Positions 51,333-60,962 of a stretch of DNA of 64,000 nucleotides are shown piece after piece. The stretch is taken from positions 86,560-150,559 of the forward strand of contig DCWQ01000061.1 of assembly GCA_002328185.1 (NCBI GenBank), given 5' to 3'. The number at the start of each line of letters is the position of its first letter. The stretch's first letter is position 1. The stretch is from Dehalococcoidia bacterium UBA2158. Its GTDB lineage: Bacteria > Chloroflexota > Dehalococcoidia > Lucifugimonadales > UBA3495. Under the pieces are notes generated by a model, which saw nothing but the letters and a program-made list of their open reading frames with translations, did not search any database and had not been told where the DNA came from. Both the position numbers and the translations under genes were made by a program.

Positions 51333-52574
51333 GTGCCCGATTTGAGAGCCTGGTTTTTCACCGAAGACGCCTATCCCTACCTGCCGGATGAAGACTCGTA
51401 TGAGTCCATCCGGGTGAACCTGCCCAACAAGCATTTCGACCCTGCCACCGGGGCCGACCTCTACAGCATGTACCTGGACATGTGGTGCGCGGCCGATGAG
51501 ATGGGCCTGAACATCATGAACAATGAGCACCACCAAACGGCCACCTGCGTGGTCCCGGCGGCGCCCATCATGCTGGGTATCCTGGCCCGGGAGACCAAGA
51601 ACGCCCGCCTGTTGATCTTGGGCAATCCAGTCTCCAACCGAAGCCAGCCTGTCAGGGTCGCCGAAGAGATGGCGTTGGTCGACGTTCTTTCTCGGGGCCG
51701 GCTGGAATGCGGGTTCGTGCGCGGCGTGCCCTACGAGATCGCGCCGGCCAACGTATACCCCTATCGGGGGACCGAGAAGCTGTGGGAGGCCCACGACCTG
51801 ATCACCAAGGCCTGGACCACCCACGACGGCCCATTCAATTTCGAGGGGCGCTGGTTCCACGCCCGGCAGGTCAACATCTGGCCTCGACCTTATCAGCAAC
51901 CCCACCCGCCAGTCTGGGTCACCATGGGCAGCGCCGGCTCGGCCGCCCAGGTCGCTCAGCGCGGGCACATCGGTGCGGTCTTTCTGGCCGGTTACCCCAG
52001 GATTCGGAGCATATTCGACGGCTACCGCAAAGGTTATCTCGAAACCCACGGGACAGAGATGCCCATCGACCGGCTGGCCTACTGCGCCCTGATCTGTGTC
52101 GGCAACACCGAGAAAGAAGGCTTGGAAGGCGCGGAGAAGCTGCTCTGGTACATGTCTTCCAACAAGGTCCCGCCCCAATACAGCAACCCGCCCGGCTACC
52201 ACTCGCCCGAGATGGCCGCCACCATGATGCGGGGCAGCAATTCCGGAACCGGCCTGCCGACGTCGACAAACCTTGCGGAACAGATGGCCCGGGGCAACGT
52301 CTTTGCCGGCGCTCCAGACCAGGTCTTCGAACAGATAAGGAGCTTCTACGAGTACTGCGGCGGCTTTGGCAATCTGATGATGATGAGCCAGGCCGGGTTC
52401 ATGACCTTTGACGAGACGCTGGCCTCGATGAAGCTTTTCTCCGAAGAAGTTTATCCAAGGCTGAAGGAGCTGACCGCCAGCTACGACGCCGGCCAGATGC
52501 AGGAGATACGGGCCGGGCTGCCCAACGTTGAGAATGTTGACGTTAGCACACTGGCCTCAGAATTCGTGCGCTAG
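51333..52574 (+). CDS. LLM class flavin-dependent oxidoreductase (paralogue of 49063)
   Basis: 413-residue luciferase-like monooxygenase. Conserved with the 49063 protein: GADLYSMYLDMWCAADEMGL, NNEHHQTATC, GILARETKNARLLILGNPV, and LSRGRLECGFVRGVPYE. GTG 51333 is the only good start; the ribosome site is weak, consistent with coupling to the upstream hydrolase. Probably uses FMNH2; which reductase it partners is unknown. Confidence 0.92.
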   Translation: MPDLRAWFFTEDAYPYLPDEDSYESIRVNLPNKHFDPATGADLYSMYLDMWCAADEMGLNIMNNEHHQTATCVVPAAPIMLGILARETKNARLLILGNPVSNRSQPVRVAEEMALVDVLSRGRLECGFVRGVPYEIAPANVYPYRGTEKLWEAHDLITKAWTTHDGPFNFEGRWFHARQVNIWPRPYQQPHPPVWVTMGSAGSAAQVAQRGHIGAVFLAGYPRIRSIFDGYRKGYLETHGTEMPIDRLAYCALICVGNTEKEGLEGAEKLLWYMSSNKVPPQYSNPPGYHSPEMAATMMRGSNSGTGLPTSTNLAEQMARGNVFAGAPDQVFEQIRSFYEYCGGFGNLMMMSQAGFMTFDETLASMKLFSEEVYPRLKELTASYDAGQMQEIRAGLPNVENVDVSTLASEFVR

Positions 52575-52588
52575 GTTGAGAGTAGGAT

Positions 52589-53695
52589 ATGGCCGCTCTT
52601 CCTGAATCACGAATAACAGCCCAGATCAAGAACCTGGGGCGTTGGGCCAACGAGCATCGCAGCGGGGCCTTCGCCGCGCTGACCTTTGCCGTCTCAGTCT
52701 CGCTGGCCCTTTTCTTCGGTCTCTCCAACCTCAGCGAGCCCGACCCCCAAATGACCTACGAGATCGTGAGCGAGACCGATGTGCTGGACGTCCGCACCCC
52801 GGTGGAAGACCTTCAAATCACCTTTCAAAACGAGGATATCCAGGGCGAGAAGCTGAACTTGCGCATCTACGCCATGCGGGTGATCAACAACGGCGAGGTC
52901 GACATCCTACAGACCCAATTCGACCAGGACCAGACCTGGGGCCTCCAGGTGATCGGCGGCCGGGTCATCGAAGCCAGGCCCATCGAGGCCAGCTCCAGCT
53001 ACCTGAACGAAAAATCCAATCCCCAGGTATTCAGCGAGAACATCGTCCAGTTCGACCAGGCCATCGTGGAGAAGGGACAGTTCTTCGCCTTCAACATGCT
53101 GGTGGTCCACTCCAAGGACGTCACCCCCAAGATAGTGGCGCTGGGCAAGATCGCGGGCATCGATGAGATCGTTGTCACGCGGGTGCCGGTGGAGGTTGAG
53201 GGGCCGGGTTTTTTATCAGACCTATTTGGCGGGGGTTGGGCGGTACAGTTGGTGCGGGCCATCTTGTTCTTGATCGGCGCCGCCGTGATCTTGGGCCTGT
53301 TGGCCGCCGCCGTGGTGTTTTATAACTTCTTAACGGTAACACTGCGCCGCCGCCGCGTCGGAAACTCGGTGGTCATGAAGACCTTGACCAGCCAGAAACA
53401 GCGCGACCTGCTGTCGGAGGTCTACCTGAACCACGGCATGACCGGAGTAAGCGACCTTCGGGAGAAACTGGGCAGTTCGGAGCGCCTAGAACTTGAGGCC
53501 GCCACCCTGGGCACAGTGGTACTGGCTGGAGAGTCAGAATTCCGCATCCCGCCTGCCTACTACTCAGCCGGCTCCTTAGAGGAAGCCGAGGCCCTAACCC
53601 GCGACGAAGAAGAAGTTCTCACCGCTGATCCGGAATTCCAAGAACGCCTCGAACTCTTCCTACAAGAACTAAGCGCCAGCCGCCGCATTTTCTAA
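52589..53695 (+). CDS. bitopic membrane protein of unknown function
   Basis: 368 residues with two membrane segments (about 26-47 and 217-248). The region between them (about 170 residues, beta-rich) lies on one side of the membrane. The C-terminal part, after a basic stop-transfer RRRRVG, looks cytoplasmic and ends in acidic helices. No family is recognised. It begins 14 bases after the LLM gene's stop, so it may be expressed with the hydrolase/LLM operon, yet its sequence suggests no catabolic role. Confidence 0.75.
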   Translation: MAALPESRITAQIKNLGRWANEHRSGAFAALTFAVSVSLALFFGLSNLSEPDPQMTYEIVSETDVLDVRTPVEDLQITFQNEDIQGEKLNLRIYAMRVINNGEVDILQTQFDQDQTWGLQVIGGRVIEARPIEASSSYLNEKSNPQVFSENIVQFDQAIVEKGQFFAFNMLVVHSKDVTPKIVALGKIAGIDEIVVTRVPVEVEGPGFLSDLFGGGWAVQLVRAILFLIGAAVILGLLAAAVVFYNFLTVTLRRRRVGNSVVMKTLTSQKQRDLLSEVYLNHGMTGVSDLREKLGSSERLELEAATLGTVVLAGESEFRIPPAYYSAGSLEEAEALTRDEEEVLTADPEFQERLELFLQELSASRRIF

Positions 53696-53710
53696 CGACA
53701 ACCACAAAAG

Positions 53711-53874
53711 TCCCCTCTCCCGCCTGCGGGGGAGGGGGAGGGTTAGGGTGGGGCCAAGTCTCTCGGGAAACCAAGTTGACCGCGCAACCGTGGTTCGACG
53801 GGGCTCACCACGAGCGAAAAGCGAAGGAATAACAACAAAAACCGTTCGTCCTGAGCTCCGTCGAAGGGCGCACA
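53711..53874. repeat. family B and family D repeats
   Basis: CCTCTCCCGCCTGCGGGGGAG with GGAGGGTTAGGGTGGGG (53711-53753), then TTCGTCCTGAGCTCCGTCGAAGG (about 53853-53874, family D). No gene is visible between 53696 and 53971. Confidence 0.7.
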
Positions 53875-53971
53875 TAAGTCATGTTCTGGCCGAAGATCAC
53901 GTCGGGGTTTTGGCCTGAATGGCAGAGACGAGATAAACTAAGTGCCCGAGTTAATAAATAGGTGATGCAAC

Positions 53972-55333
53972 ATGGCCAACGACACGACGAGCAACGGCCC
54001 CGGAGCCCTGTCCCACGAGAACGTGGCCGAGTACCGAGAGAGCTTCAATTCTGATCCCGCCAAGAAACTGGTGCAGAACGTTGTCACACAACACGACGTC
54101 AACGACGTCGCCCTAAGCCGGTCCATCGTCACCGAGTCGCCCCATTCCTTCTCAATCGTGTTGGACGATTGGGGCGTGACCAACCAGGCCCGGTCCGGCC
54201 GCTGCTGGATGTTCGCCGGCCTGAACCTGTGCCGCGTCGACACCCGTAACGTCCTCAACGTGAAGGAATTTGAATTCAGCCAGAACTACCTGATGTTCTG
54301 GGACAAACTGGAGCGGGCCAACTTCATATTAGAGGCGATCATCGAGACCGCGGATAGGTCATCCGACGACAGGACCGTTGCTTTTCTGCTGCGGAACCCC
54401 ATCTCCGATGGCGGCCAGTGGGACATGTTCACCGCCCTGGTGGCCAAGCACGGCGTCGTCCCCAAGACCTCCATGCCCGAGACCGAGAGCTCGGCCAACT
54501 CGTCTCGCATGAACGCCAGCCTCAACTACCAGACCCGGCAGGGCGCCAAGCACATCAGGGACGCCTACGCCAACGAGTCGGGCCTGGACGAACTGCGGAC
54601 CATCAAAGACAAAACGCTCAAAGTCATCTACGACGTGCTATGCATCCACCTTGGCACGCCGCCAACGGAAGTCGACTGGCAGTGGAAGGACAAGGACGAC
54701 AAGTTCACTCGGTCGGGCAAGTTGACCCCCCTGCAGTTCGCCGAAAGTTACCTCCAGACCGACATCCATGACTACGTCAGCCTGGTCCACGACCCCCGGG
54801 AGTCCAGCCCTGAGGGTGCGACATTCACGGTGGAGTACCTGGGTAACGTGGTCGACGCCCCGCCAATCAGGTATCTGAACATCGATATTCAGCTCATGAA
54901 AGACATCACCCTGAAGATGCTGGAGGACGGCAAGCCGGTCTGGATGGGCTGCGACACCGGCAAGCAGATGCACCGCGACTTGGGCCTTTGGGACGCTGAC
55001 CTGTTCGACTACGGCAGTGTCTATGGGGCCGATTTCTCCATGGACAAAACCGCACGGCTGGAATACCACCAGACCGCCATGACCCACGCCATGATGTTCA
55101 CCGGCGTCGACGTGGTGGACGGCGTGCCCCGACGCTGGCGGGTGGAGAACAGTTGGGACGACAAGGTAGGCAACAAAGGGTTCTTCCTGATGAACGACTC
55201 CTGGTTCGCCGAGTACATGTTCGAGATCGCCGTCCCCAAGGAATACCTCCCGCCCGAACTGCAAAAAGCCCTGGAACACGAGCCCATAGTGCTGCCCGCC
55301 TGGGATCCGATGGGTTCGCTGGCTACACGATAA
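53972..55333 (+). CDS. pepC: C1 family aminopeptidase (PepC/bleomycin hydrolase)
   Basis: Cytoplasmic papain-like aminopeptidase, usually hexameric. 453 residues. The oxyanion Gln and nucleophile Cys78 are in NQARSGRCWMFAGLN; the histidine is in MTHAMMFTGVD, and the asparagine follows in RVENSWDDKVGNKG. Length and motifs match PepC/BleH. The C-terminus (LPAWDPMGSLATR) places terminal residues in the active site as in this family. A single gene with no obvious operon partners; it is followed by a family A repeat. Confidence 0.93.
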   Translation: MANDTTSNGPGALSHENVAEYRESFNSDPAKKLVQNVVTQHDVNDVALSRSIVTESPHSFSIVLDDWGVTNQARSGRCWMFAGLNLCRVDTRNVLNVKEFEFSQNYLMFWDKLERANFILEAIIETADRSSDDRTVAFLLRNPISDGGQWDMFTALVAKHGVVPKTSMPETESSANSSRMNASLNYQTRQGAKHIRDAYANESGLDELRTIKDKTLKVIYDVLCIHLGTPPTEVDWQWKDKDDKFTRSGKLTPLQFAESYLQTDIHDYVSLVHDPRESSPEGATFTVEYLGNVVDAPPIRYLNIDIQLMKDITLKMLEDGKPVWMGCDTGKQMHRDLGLWDADLFDYGSVYGADFSMDKTARLEYHQTAMTHAMMFTGVDVVDGVPRRWRVENSWDDKVGNKGFFLMNDSWFAEYMFEIAVPKEYLPPELQKALEHEPIVLPAWDPMGSLATR

Positions 55334-55366
55334 CCTTGTCAAATCCAAGAGCCACCCCTCAAGGCT

Positions 55367-55465
55367 GTCACCCCGAGGAGGCTGTAGCCGTCAAGGAATC
55401 TGGTTGCTCGGCTCAAATGTGTTCTTCCAAAGCAATGAGACCTTTCGTTTCACTCGTGGTGACAG
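55367..55465. repeat. dispersed inverted-end repeat, family A
   Basis: Starts GTCACCCCGAGGAGGC and ends TTTCACTCGTGGTGACAGA. Lies between pepC and the molybdenum hydroxylase gene. Confidence 0.7.
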
Positions 55466-55512
55466 AGTTAGACGACATCAAACGCGCAGCAATGCAACAT
55501 AGGGAAAGATAA

Positions 55513-57636
55513 ATGGTCTTCCAATCTGAAATCATCGGCCAGTCCATCAGCCGCATCGACGGCCCGGACAAGGTCACCGGCGAGACCTTCTATACCGCCG
55601 ACGTGCTCCTGCCCGGCATGCTGACCGGCAAGATATTGCGCAGCCCCCACCCTCACGCCCGCATCCGTGGCTTCGACACCACGGCGGCCTGGGCCGTCCC
55701 CGGAGTCAAAGCCATCGTCACCGGCGAAGACGCCCGCGGCTTCCTCCAGGGTAAAGTCCTACGCGATCTGCCCGTTCTCTGTTGGGACAAGGTGCGTTAT
55801 ATAGGAGATCGAGTGGCGGCGGTGGCGGCGGAGACCCCCGAAGCCGCCGACGAAGCCCTCCTATCGATAGAGGTCGATTACGAAGTGCTGCCAGCCGTCT
55901 ACGAACCCAGGGAAGCCATGGACCTCGGCGCGCCGCTGCTCCACGACGATGTGGTCGCCTACGAGGGCGCGCCAACAGAATTCCTCGCGCCGGACATCCA
56001 CAACGGCCAGACCAGACTCTATTGGACCAAGGGAGACCTCGATAAAGGGTTCGCGGAAGCCGACGTTGTCTTGGAGCACTCGTTTTCCATCCCCAGCCGT
56101 CACCAGGGCTACATCGAGCCCTTCGCCAGCGTCATAGCCATCGACGATGACGGCCGCATCCAGGCCTGGTGTTCCAGCAAAGCCCCCTTCCGGGCCCGGC
56201 GGCAGATGGCCCAAGCGCTGGGATTGGATGAAGAGACCATCAGGGTCAACGTAACGTCCATCGGCGGCGATTTCGGCGGCAAGGGCGACACCCGTGACCT
56301 GCCCATCGCCTATCTGTTGGCCAAGATGGCGGGCCAGCCGGTCAAGATCGTAATGAGTTCCGTGGAGGAGCTCACTGCCAGCAACCCAACGCACGCCACC
56401 ACTGTCTATATTAAATCTGGAGTGACTCGCGACGGCCGGATCATCGCCCGCGAGGTCCGCACCGTACACAACAGCGGGGCCTACGGCGCGTTGAAGCCCA
56501 GGGCCTATCTTTCGACCCATCACTACGTCGGCGGCGCCTACCGGATACCCAATGCAACGTTCGAATTCTTGCAGGTCTATACCAACACCGTTCCTGGCGG
56601 CTACTTCCGCGCGCCAGGGGCCCACCAGTACACCTTTGCCCTGGAGTGCCACACCGACCTGCTGGCCTTAGAGCTGGGCATTGACCCCGCCGAGTTCCGC
56701 CGGACCAACATCCTGCTGGCCGGCGAGGAAGACGGGCTGGGCCGGCCCATAGACTTCTTGAAGATACGTGAGGTGATGGACGCCGCCCTGGACGCCGCCG
56801 GATGGGAGAAACCCAAGGACGGGCCGGGCCACGGCCGGGGAGTCGCCTTGTTTGGCCGCCAGATCGGCGGCGGGGTTGCCGGGGCCGTCTTGACCGCCGA
56901 GGCCGATGGCTCGTTCTCCGTGCTAAGTCCCACCGTGGACATCGGCACCGGCACCCACACCATCGAGAAACAGATGGTGGCCAACGAGATGGGGGTTTCC
57001 ATCGACCAGGTGCGTGTGCGCATTGGCGACACCGACAGCGTGCCCTACGACGAAGGTCCCCGGGCCAGCCGGGTGACCTACACCGAGGGGCAGGCCGTGA
57101 TGAAAGCCTGTGTGCAGATAAAGCAGGCCATCGCCGACGGCGTTACGCTGCCTTTCACCGTCACGGTGGAGCACACCGCCGAGGAGCGGGAAGACATAAC
57201 CTACTTCAGCGCCCAGGTGGCCGAAGTTCAGGTGGACAGCGAGACCGGCCAGGTCAAGGTTCTGCGGCTGGTCACGGCCCATGACGTGGGCACCATCATC
57301 CACCCGCTGGCGCACCAGGGGCAGATCGACGGCGGGGTCATCACCGGTTTTGGCCTGGGCGTCACCGAGGAATTCGTCTCCGACGGCGGCCAGGTGGTGA
57401 ACGGGAATTTTGGTGACTACAAACTGCCCACCATGGCCGACATCCCGGCCCTTGAGACCGTGCTGATCCAGACCGGCGGCGGCACCGGACCCTACGAGGC
57501 CAAGGCCATCGGCGAGCTGGCCAACAACGCCACTGCCGCAGCCATCGCCAACGCCGTGGCTGACGCAGTAGGCTGCCGCTTATTCGAACTCCCCGTAACC
57601 GCCGACCGCGTCTACAAAATCCTCCACAAGAGCTAA
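55513..57636 (+). CDS. xanthine dehydrogenase family molybdenum-binding subunit
   Basis: 707-residue large subunit of a molybdenum hydroxylase. The N-terminal hammerhead domain spans about residues 20-130 (IDGPDKVTGETFYTADVLLPG), followed by the molybdopterin-binding domain: GGDFGGKGD (residues about 254-262), GGYFRAPGAHQYTF, DIGTGTHT, and the C-terminal AKAIGELANN, where the active-site Glu is expected. Such proteins normally partner with FAD and 2Fe-2S subunits (coxM/coxS-like), but none are adjacent. Possible roles include aldehyde or N-heterocycle oxidation. Confidence 0.9.
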   Translation: MVFQSEIIGQSISRIDGPDKVTGETFYTADVLLPGMLTGKILRSPHPHARIRGFDTTAAWAVPGVKAIVTGEDARGFLQGKVLRDLPVLCWDKVRYIGDRVAAVAAETPEAADEALLSIEVDYEVLPAVYEPREAMDLGAPLLHDDVVAYEGAPTEFLAPDIHNGQTRLYWTKGDLDKGFAEADVVLEHSFSIPSRHQGYIEPFASVIAIDDDGRIQAWCSSKAPFRARRQMAQALGLDEETIRVNVTSIGGDFGGKGDTRDLPIAYLLAKMAGQPVKIVMSSVEELTASNPTHATTVYIKSGVTRDGRIIAREVRTVHNSGAYGALKPRAYLSTHHYVGGAYRIPNATFEFLQVYTNTVPGGYFRAPGAHQYTFALECHTDLLALELGIDPAEFRRTNILLAGEEDGLGRPIDFLKIREVMDAALDAAGWEKPKDGPGHGRGVALFGRQIGGGVAGAVLTAEADGSFSVLSPTVDIGTGTHTIEKQMVANEMGVSIDQVRVRIGDTDSVPYDEGPRASRVTYTEGQAVMKACVQIKQAIADGVTLPFTVTVEHTAEEREDITYFSAQVAEVQVDSETGQVKVLRLVTAHDVGTIIHPLAHQGQIDGGVITGFGLGVTEEFVSDGGQVVNGNFGDYKLPTMADIPALETVLIQTGGGTGPYEAKAIGELANNATAAAIANAVADAVGCRLFELPVTADRVYKILHKS

Positions 57637-57646
57637 GTCACTTGTA

Positions 57647-57672
57647 CCGCTCATCCTGAGCCCGCCGAAGGA
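57647..57672. repeat. short family D repeat
   Basis: CTCATCCTGAGCCCGCCGAAGG, a common intergenic palindromic repeat, also seen near 53853. Confidence 0.5.
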
Positions 57673-57681
57673 CCACCTTTC

Positions 57682-57828
57682 CGCCACCAGGCCGATTTCA
57701 CCGATGTGTCCGACCTGAGCGACGAAGCTGCCGGGTACCTGAAGTCCATCGCAAGCGACTCTAATCCGTCGACGTTCCGCCAGACCGCCCAAACCCTCAA
57801 ATCCTGGGCTACCCCAGAGAATACCTAA
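57682..57828 (+). pseudogene. possible transposase C-terminal remnant
   Basis: An open segment without a start codon ends at TAA 57826 and translates to a tail such as FTDVSDLSDEAAGYLKSIAS, then STFRQTAQTLKSWATPENT. The helical pattern ending in a tryptophan resembles the C-terminal end of ISL3/DDE-type transposases, but the match is short. It directly follows a short family D repeat (57647-57672). Weak. Confidence 0.3.
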
Positions 57829-57850
57829 GAGCGCCCCGCCTCGGTTACCA

Positions 57851-57879
57851 TTGTCCTTTGGGCACGCGGGACGTACAAT
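57851..57879 (+). promoter_or_regulatory. sigma70-like promoter of the Baeyer-Villiger gene
   Basis: TTGTCC (57851-57856), a 17-base spacer and TACAAT (57874-57879) lie 131 bases before ATG 58011. A GCGCTTTCGCCGCGAAAG palindrome at about 57941-57958 in the leader may be regulatory. Confidence 0.5.
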
Positions 57880-58010
57880 AGCCGCGATATTTGTTCTGCA
57901 GAATTATGGAAGAAACAGATAGTTAAACGCGCATTGTTCTAGGCGCTTTCGCCGCGAAAGAGCGGTGTGATTCCAACCCGTAATGACCTAACCTCCAACA
58001 GGAGCGATCG

Positions 58011-59630
58011 ATGACCAGCACACAACAGCAGACCCAGGGTGCCAAAGAAGTTGAACAATATGACGTGATCGTGATCGGTGCCGGAGTCACTGGACTATAC
58101 GCCCTGTACCGCCTGCGCCAGCTTGGGCTGTCGGCCCGGTCATTCGAGGAAGGCAGCGGCGTCGGTGGCACTTGGTTCTGGAACCGCTATCCGGGCTGCC
58201 GGTTCGACTCGGAAAGCTACACCTATGGTTATTCGTTCTCCGAGGAGTTGCTGCAAGAGTGGGATTGGAAAGAGCATTATTCCGGACAACCGGAAAATGA
58301 GCGCTACCTTAATTTCGTGGCCGACAAGTTTGACCTGCGCAGGGACATCCGCTTGAATTCCCGGGTCATGTCGGCAGTCTTTTGTGAGGACGAGAATCTC
58401 TGGGAAGTAACGATAGAGGACGGCCGCCGGGCCAAGGCCCAATTCCTGGTCACGTCGGTCGGCATCCTGTCTGCCGGATACGTGCCCGATTTCGAGGGCA
58501 AAGACAGCTTCACGGGCATCTCGTGCCACACCGGAAGATGGCCTAAGGAAGGCGTGGACCTGGCCGGCAAACGGGTGGGTGTCATCGGCACCGGCGCCTC
58601 TGGCGTGCAACTCATCACGGAGATCGCAAAGGAAGTCTCCCATCTGACCGTTTTCCAGCGCACGGCCAACTTCTGCGCACCCCTCCGAAACAGCCCAATT
58701 GACGACGAGACCCAACAGGAGATCAAGGAGAACTACACCGCGATACTTGAAAAATGCATGGAGACCCCAGGCTCGTTCATGCACGAGTTCGATACCCGCT
58801 CCGCCATGAGTGTGTCAGCGGAAGAACGCCTGGAGAAGTATGAGAGCCTGTGGCAGGAATCCGGATTCAAGAAATGGCTGAGTAATTTCTACGATGTGAT
58901 GCTTCCCGGCGAAGCCAATGAGGACTACGCCGAGTTCTTCCGCGACAAGATCCGCGAGCGCGTAAACGACCCGGTGGTGGCGGAGATGCTGGTGCCCAAG
59001 GGCCACATGTTCGGCTCCAAACGACTGCCGTGCGAGAGCGGCTATTATGAGGTATACAACCAGGACAACGTCCTGCTAGTGGACGTGCGTGAGGCCCCAA
59101 TCGAGCGCATCACCCCAACTGGCCTCAAGACAAAAGACGCCGAGTACAAACTGGACGTCATCGTGTTCGCCACCGGTTTCGACGCCGTTACCGGGTCGCT
59201 GAGCCGGCTGGATATCAGGGGTGAAGGCGGGCAGACACTGGCGGACAAGTTTGCCAATGGCCCGCGCACCTACATGGGTGTTCAGAGCGCCGGGTTCCCC
59301 AACCTCTTCACCATCAACCAGGCATCGGTCGGCAACTTCGTCAGGGCGGCGGAACCTCTGGTGGACTGGATAACCGAGGCGATGCAATACGTGAAGCAGA
59401 ACGAATACTCGCGGATATCTGCAACTCCCGAGGCCGAAGCAGAGTGGACCAAGCACGTCGCCGAGGCGGGCGCCAAGATCCTACGCTCGCAGGCCGACTC
59501 TTGGTACGTGGGCGCCAACATCCCTGGAAAGGCACGGGGCCTGCTCACTGCTCCCGACACTGCACCAGTCATGCGGGCCAAGCGTAATGCAGTGTCAGCC
59601 AACGGCTACGACGGGTTCTTGCTGCAGTAG
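58011..59630 (+). CDS. Baeyer-Villiger-type flavin monooxygenase
   Basis: 539-residue class B flavoprotein monooxygenase. FAD Rossmann motif GAGVTGLY (from residue 23), the BVMO fingerprint FTGISCHTGRWP (residues 167-178) and NADPH Rossmann GTGASGVQ (from residue 193) are all present. It would convert ketones to esters or lactones using NADPH and oxygen; cyclohexanone or aryl ketone-like substrates are typical. AGGAG precedes ATG 58011. It is followed 31 bases later by a PHBH-type monooxygenase. Confidence 0.95.
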   Translation: MTSTQQQTQGAKEVEQYDVIVIGAGVTGLYALYRLRQLGLSARSFEEGSGVGGTWFWNRYPGCRFDSESYTYGYSFSEELLQEWDWKEHYSGQPENERYLNFVADKFDLRRDIRLNSRVMSAVFCEDENLWEVTIEDGRRAKAQFLVTSVGILSAGYVPDFEGKDSFTGISCHTGRWPKEGVDLAGKRVGVIGTGASGVQLITEIAKEVSHLTVFQRTANFCAPLRNSPIDDETQQEIKENYTAILEKCMETPGSFMHEFDTRSAMSVSAEERLEKYESLWQESGFKKWLSNFYDVMLPGEANEDYAEFFRDKIRERVNDPVVAEMLVPKGHMFGSKRLPCESGYYEVYNQDNVLLVDVREAPIERITPTGLKTKDAEYKLDVIVFATGFDAVTGSLSRLDIRGEGGQTLADKFANGPRTYMGVQSAGFPNLFTINQASVGNFVRAAEPLVDWITEAMQYVKQNEYSRISATPEAEAEWTKHVAEAGAKILRSQADSWYVGANIPGKARGLLTAPDTAPVMRAKRNAVSANGYDGFLLQ

Positions 59631-59661
59631 ACACGTCAAAACGCCATCACTAGGAGGCTAG

Positions 59662-60879
59662 GTGGAGACCATTAACTACGACATCATCACCATCGGAGGG
59701 GGACTGGGAGGCGCCGCACTGGCTAAGGTCATGGCCGAGAGTGGCGCGCGTATGCTAGTCCTGGAATCGGAGCCTCAATTCAAGGACAGAGTCCGTGGCG
59801 AGGTGATGGTCAGCTGGGGTGTTGCCGAGGCCCAGGAACTGGGTATCTACGAAATCATGAAGTCTGCCGGCGGACGGGAGATCGAGCTGGAGGAACGGGT
59901 AGCCGGACAGAGTGGTGAAGCCAACAAGCCAGCTCATCGGCACCTGTCATCCACCACCATCCCAGGCCTGCCGAAGCTGACCTTTTACCACCCCGAGATG
60001 CAAGAAGCCGTACTCCAGGCCGCCTCAAACGCCGGCGCAACAGTTCACCGGGGAGTCAGAGTCAGAGGACTAGAATCGGATGGGGGTCCCAAGATCATAG
60101 CGACGGTGGACGGCGCTGAACAGGAATTCACCGCACGGCTGATCGTAGGGGCCGACGGCCGGTCTTCTGGTACCCGCAAATGGGGCGGTTTCGAGGTCCT
60201 CAAACACCAGGCAAAGACCTTCTGCGCGGGAATATTATTCGACGGCATGGACTCGCCCGACGACTCATCTCAGAACTACCGAGCTTTTGACAATGGCCTG
60301 ACCGCGCTGCTCTTCCCCCAGGGAAAGCGCAGAGTGCGGGCGTACCTGTGCTACCCGCAGGCCTGGGGAATGCGGCTTAGCGGTAGCAATGACCTTCGGC
60401 GCTTCGTTGATTGGTGCATTGACGCCGGGGCTCCAGCAGAATACTACGAAGACGTGACGCCGGTGGGCACGCTGGCCTCCTTTGATTCATCGCTCACGTG
60501 GGTTGAGCATCCCTACCGGGACAACATCGCGCTGATTGGAGACGCAGCCGGGGCCACCGACCCCATATGGGGCCAGGGCGTGTCTCTGACTTTGCGAGAC
60601 GCCCGGGTGCTACGGGACCAACTCCTTGGCCACAAGGACTGGGATAAGGCGGGACATGCCTATGCCGAGGAGCACGACAAGTACTTCACGGTATGCAAAA
60701 CGGTCCAGATCTGGTTTGAGCAATTGTTGGTGGAGACCGGCCCGGAGGCCGACGCCCGCCGGGAATTGGCGCTACCGTTGTGGAGGGAGGACGCTACCCG
60801 GCGCGTGGATACCTTCTCCAGCGGACCGGACCATTCCATCGATGAATCAGTCCGACAGCGGTTCTTCGGGGAAGAGTAG
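59662..60879 (+). CDS. FAD-dependent monooxygenase (PHBH-fold)
   Basis: 405-residue class A flavin monooxygenase-like protein. IGGGLGGAALAKVMAESGARMLVLE is the FAD loop; ADGRSSG is the DG motif region, and IGDAAGATDPIWGQGVSLTLRDA is the GD-type C-terminal motif. Similar to tryptophan halogenase-like and geranylgeranyl reductase-like flavoproteins too, so the substrate is open. GTG 59662 has AGGAGG at 59652-59657. Likely co-transcribed with the upstream Baeyer-Villiger gene. Confidence 0.9.
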   Translation: METINYDIITIGGGLGGAALAKVMAESGARMLVLESEPQFKDRVRGEVMVSWGVAEAQELGIYEIMKSAGGREIELEERVAGQSGEANKPAHRHLSSTTIPGLPKLTFYHPEMQEAVLQAASNAGATVHRGVRVRGLESDGGPKIIATVDGAEQEFTARLIVGADGRSSGTRKWGGFEVLKHQAKTFCAGILFDGMDSPDDSSQNYRAFDNGLTALLFPQGKRRVRAYLCYPQAWGMRLSGSNDLRRFVDWCIDAGAPAEYYEDVTPVGTLASFDSSLTWVEHPYRDNIALIGDAAGATDPIWGQGVSLTLRDARVLRDQLLGHKDWDKAGHAYAEEHDKYFTVCKTVQIWFEQLLVETGPEADARRELALPLWREDATRRVDTFSSGPDHSIDESVRQRFFGEE

Positions 60880-60962
60880 TTTTCGTTGCTTTAATCTGAT
60901 CCGGACTGGCAAACATAGTGTCATATATCCCATAACGGTTATCAGACAAATGACGGGGATAT

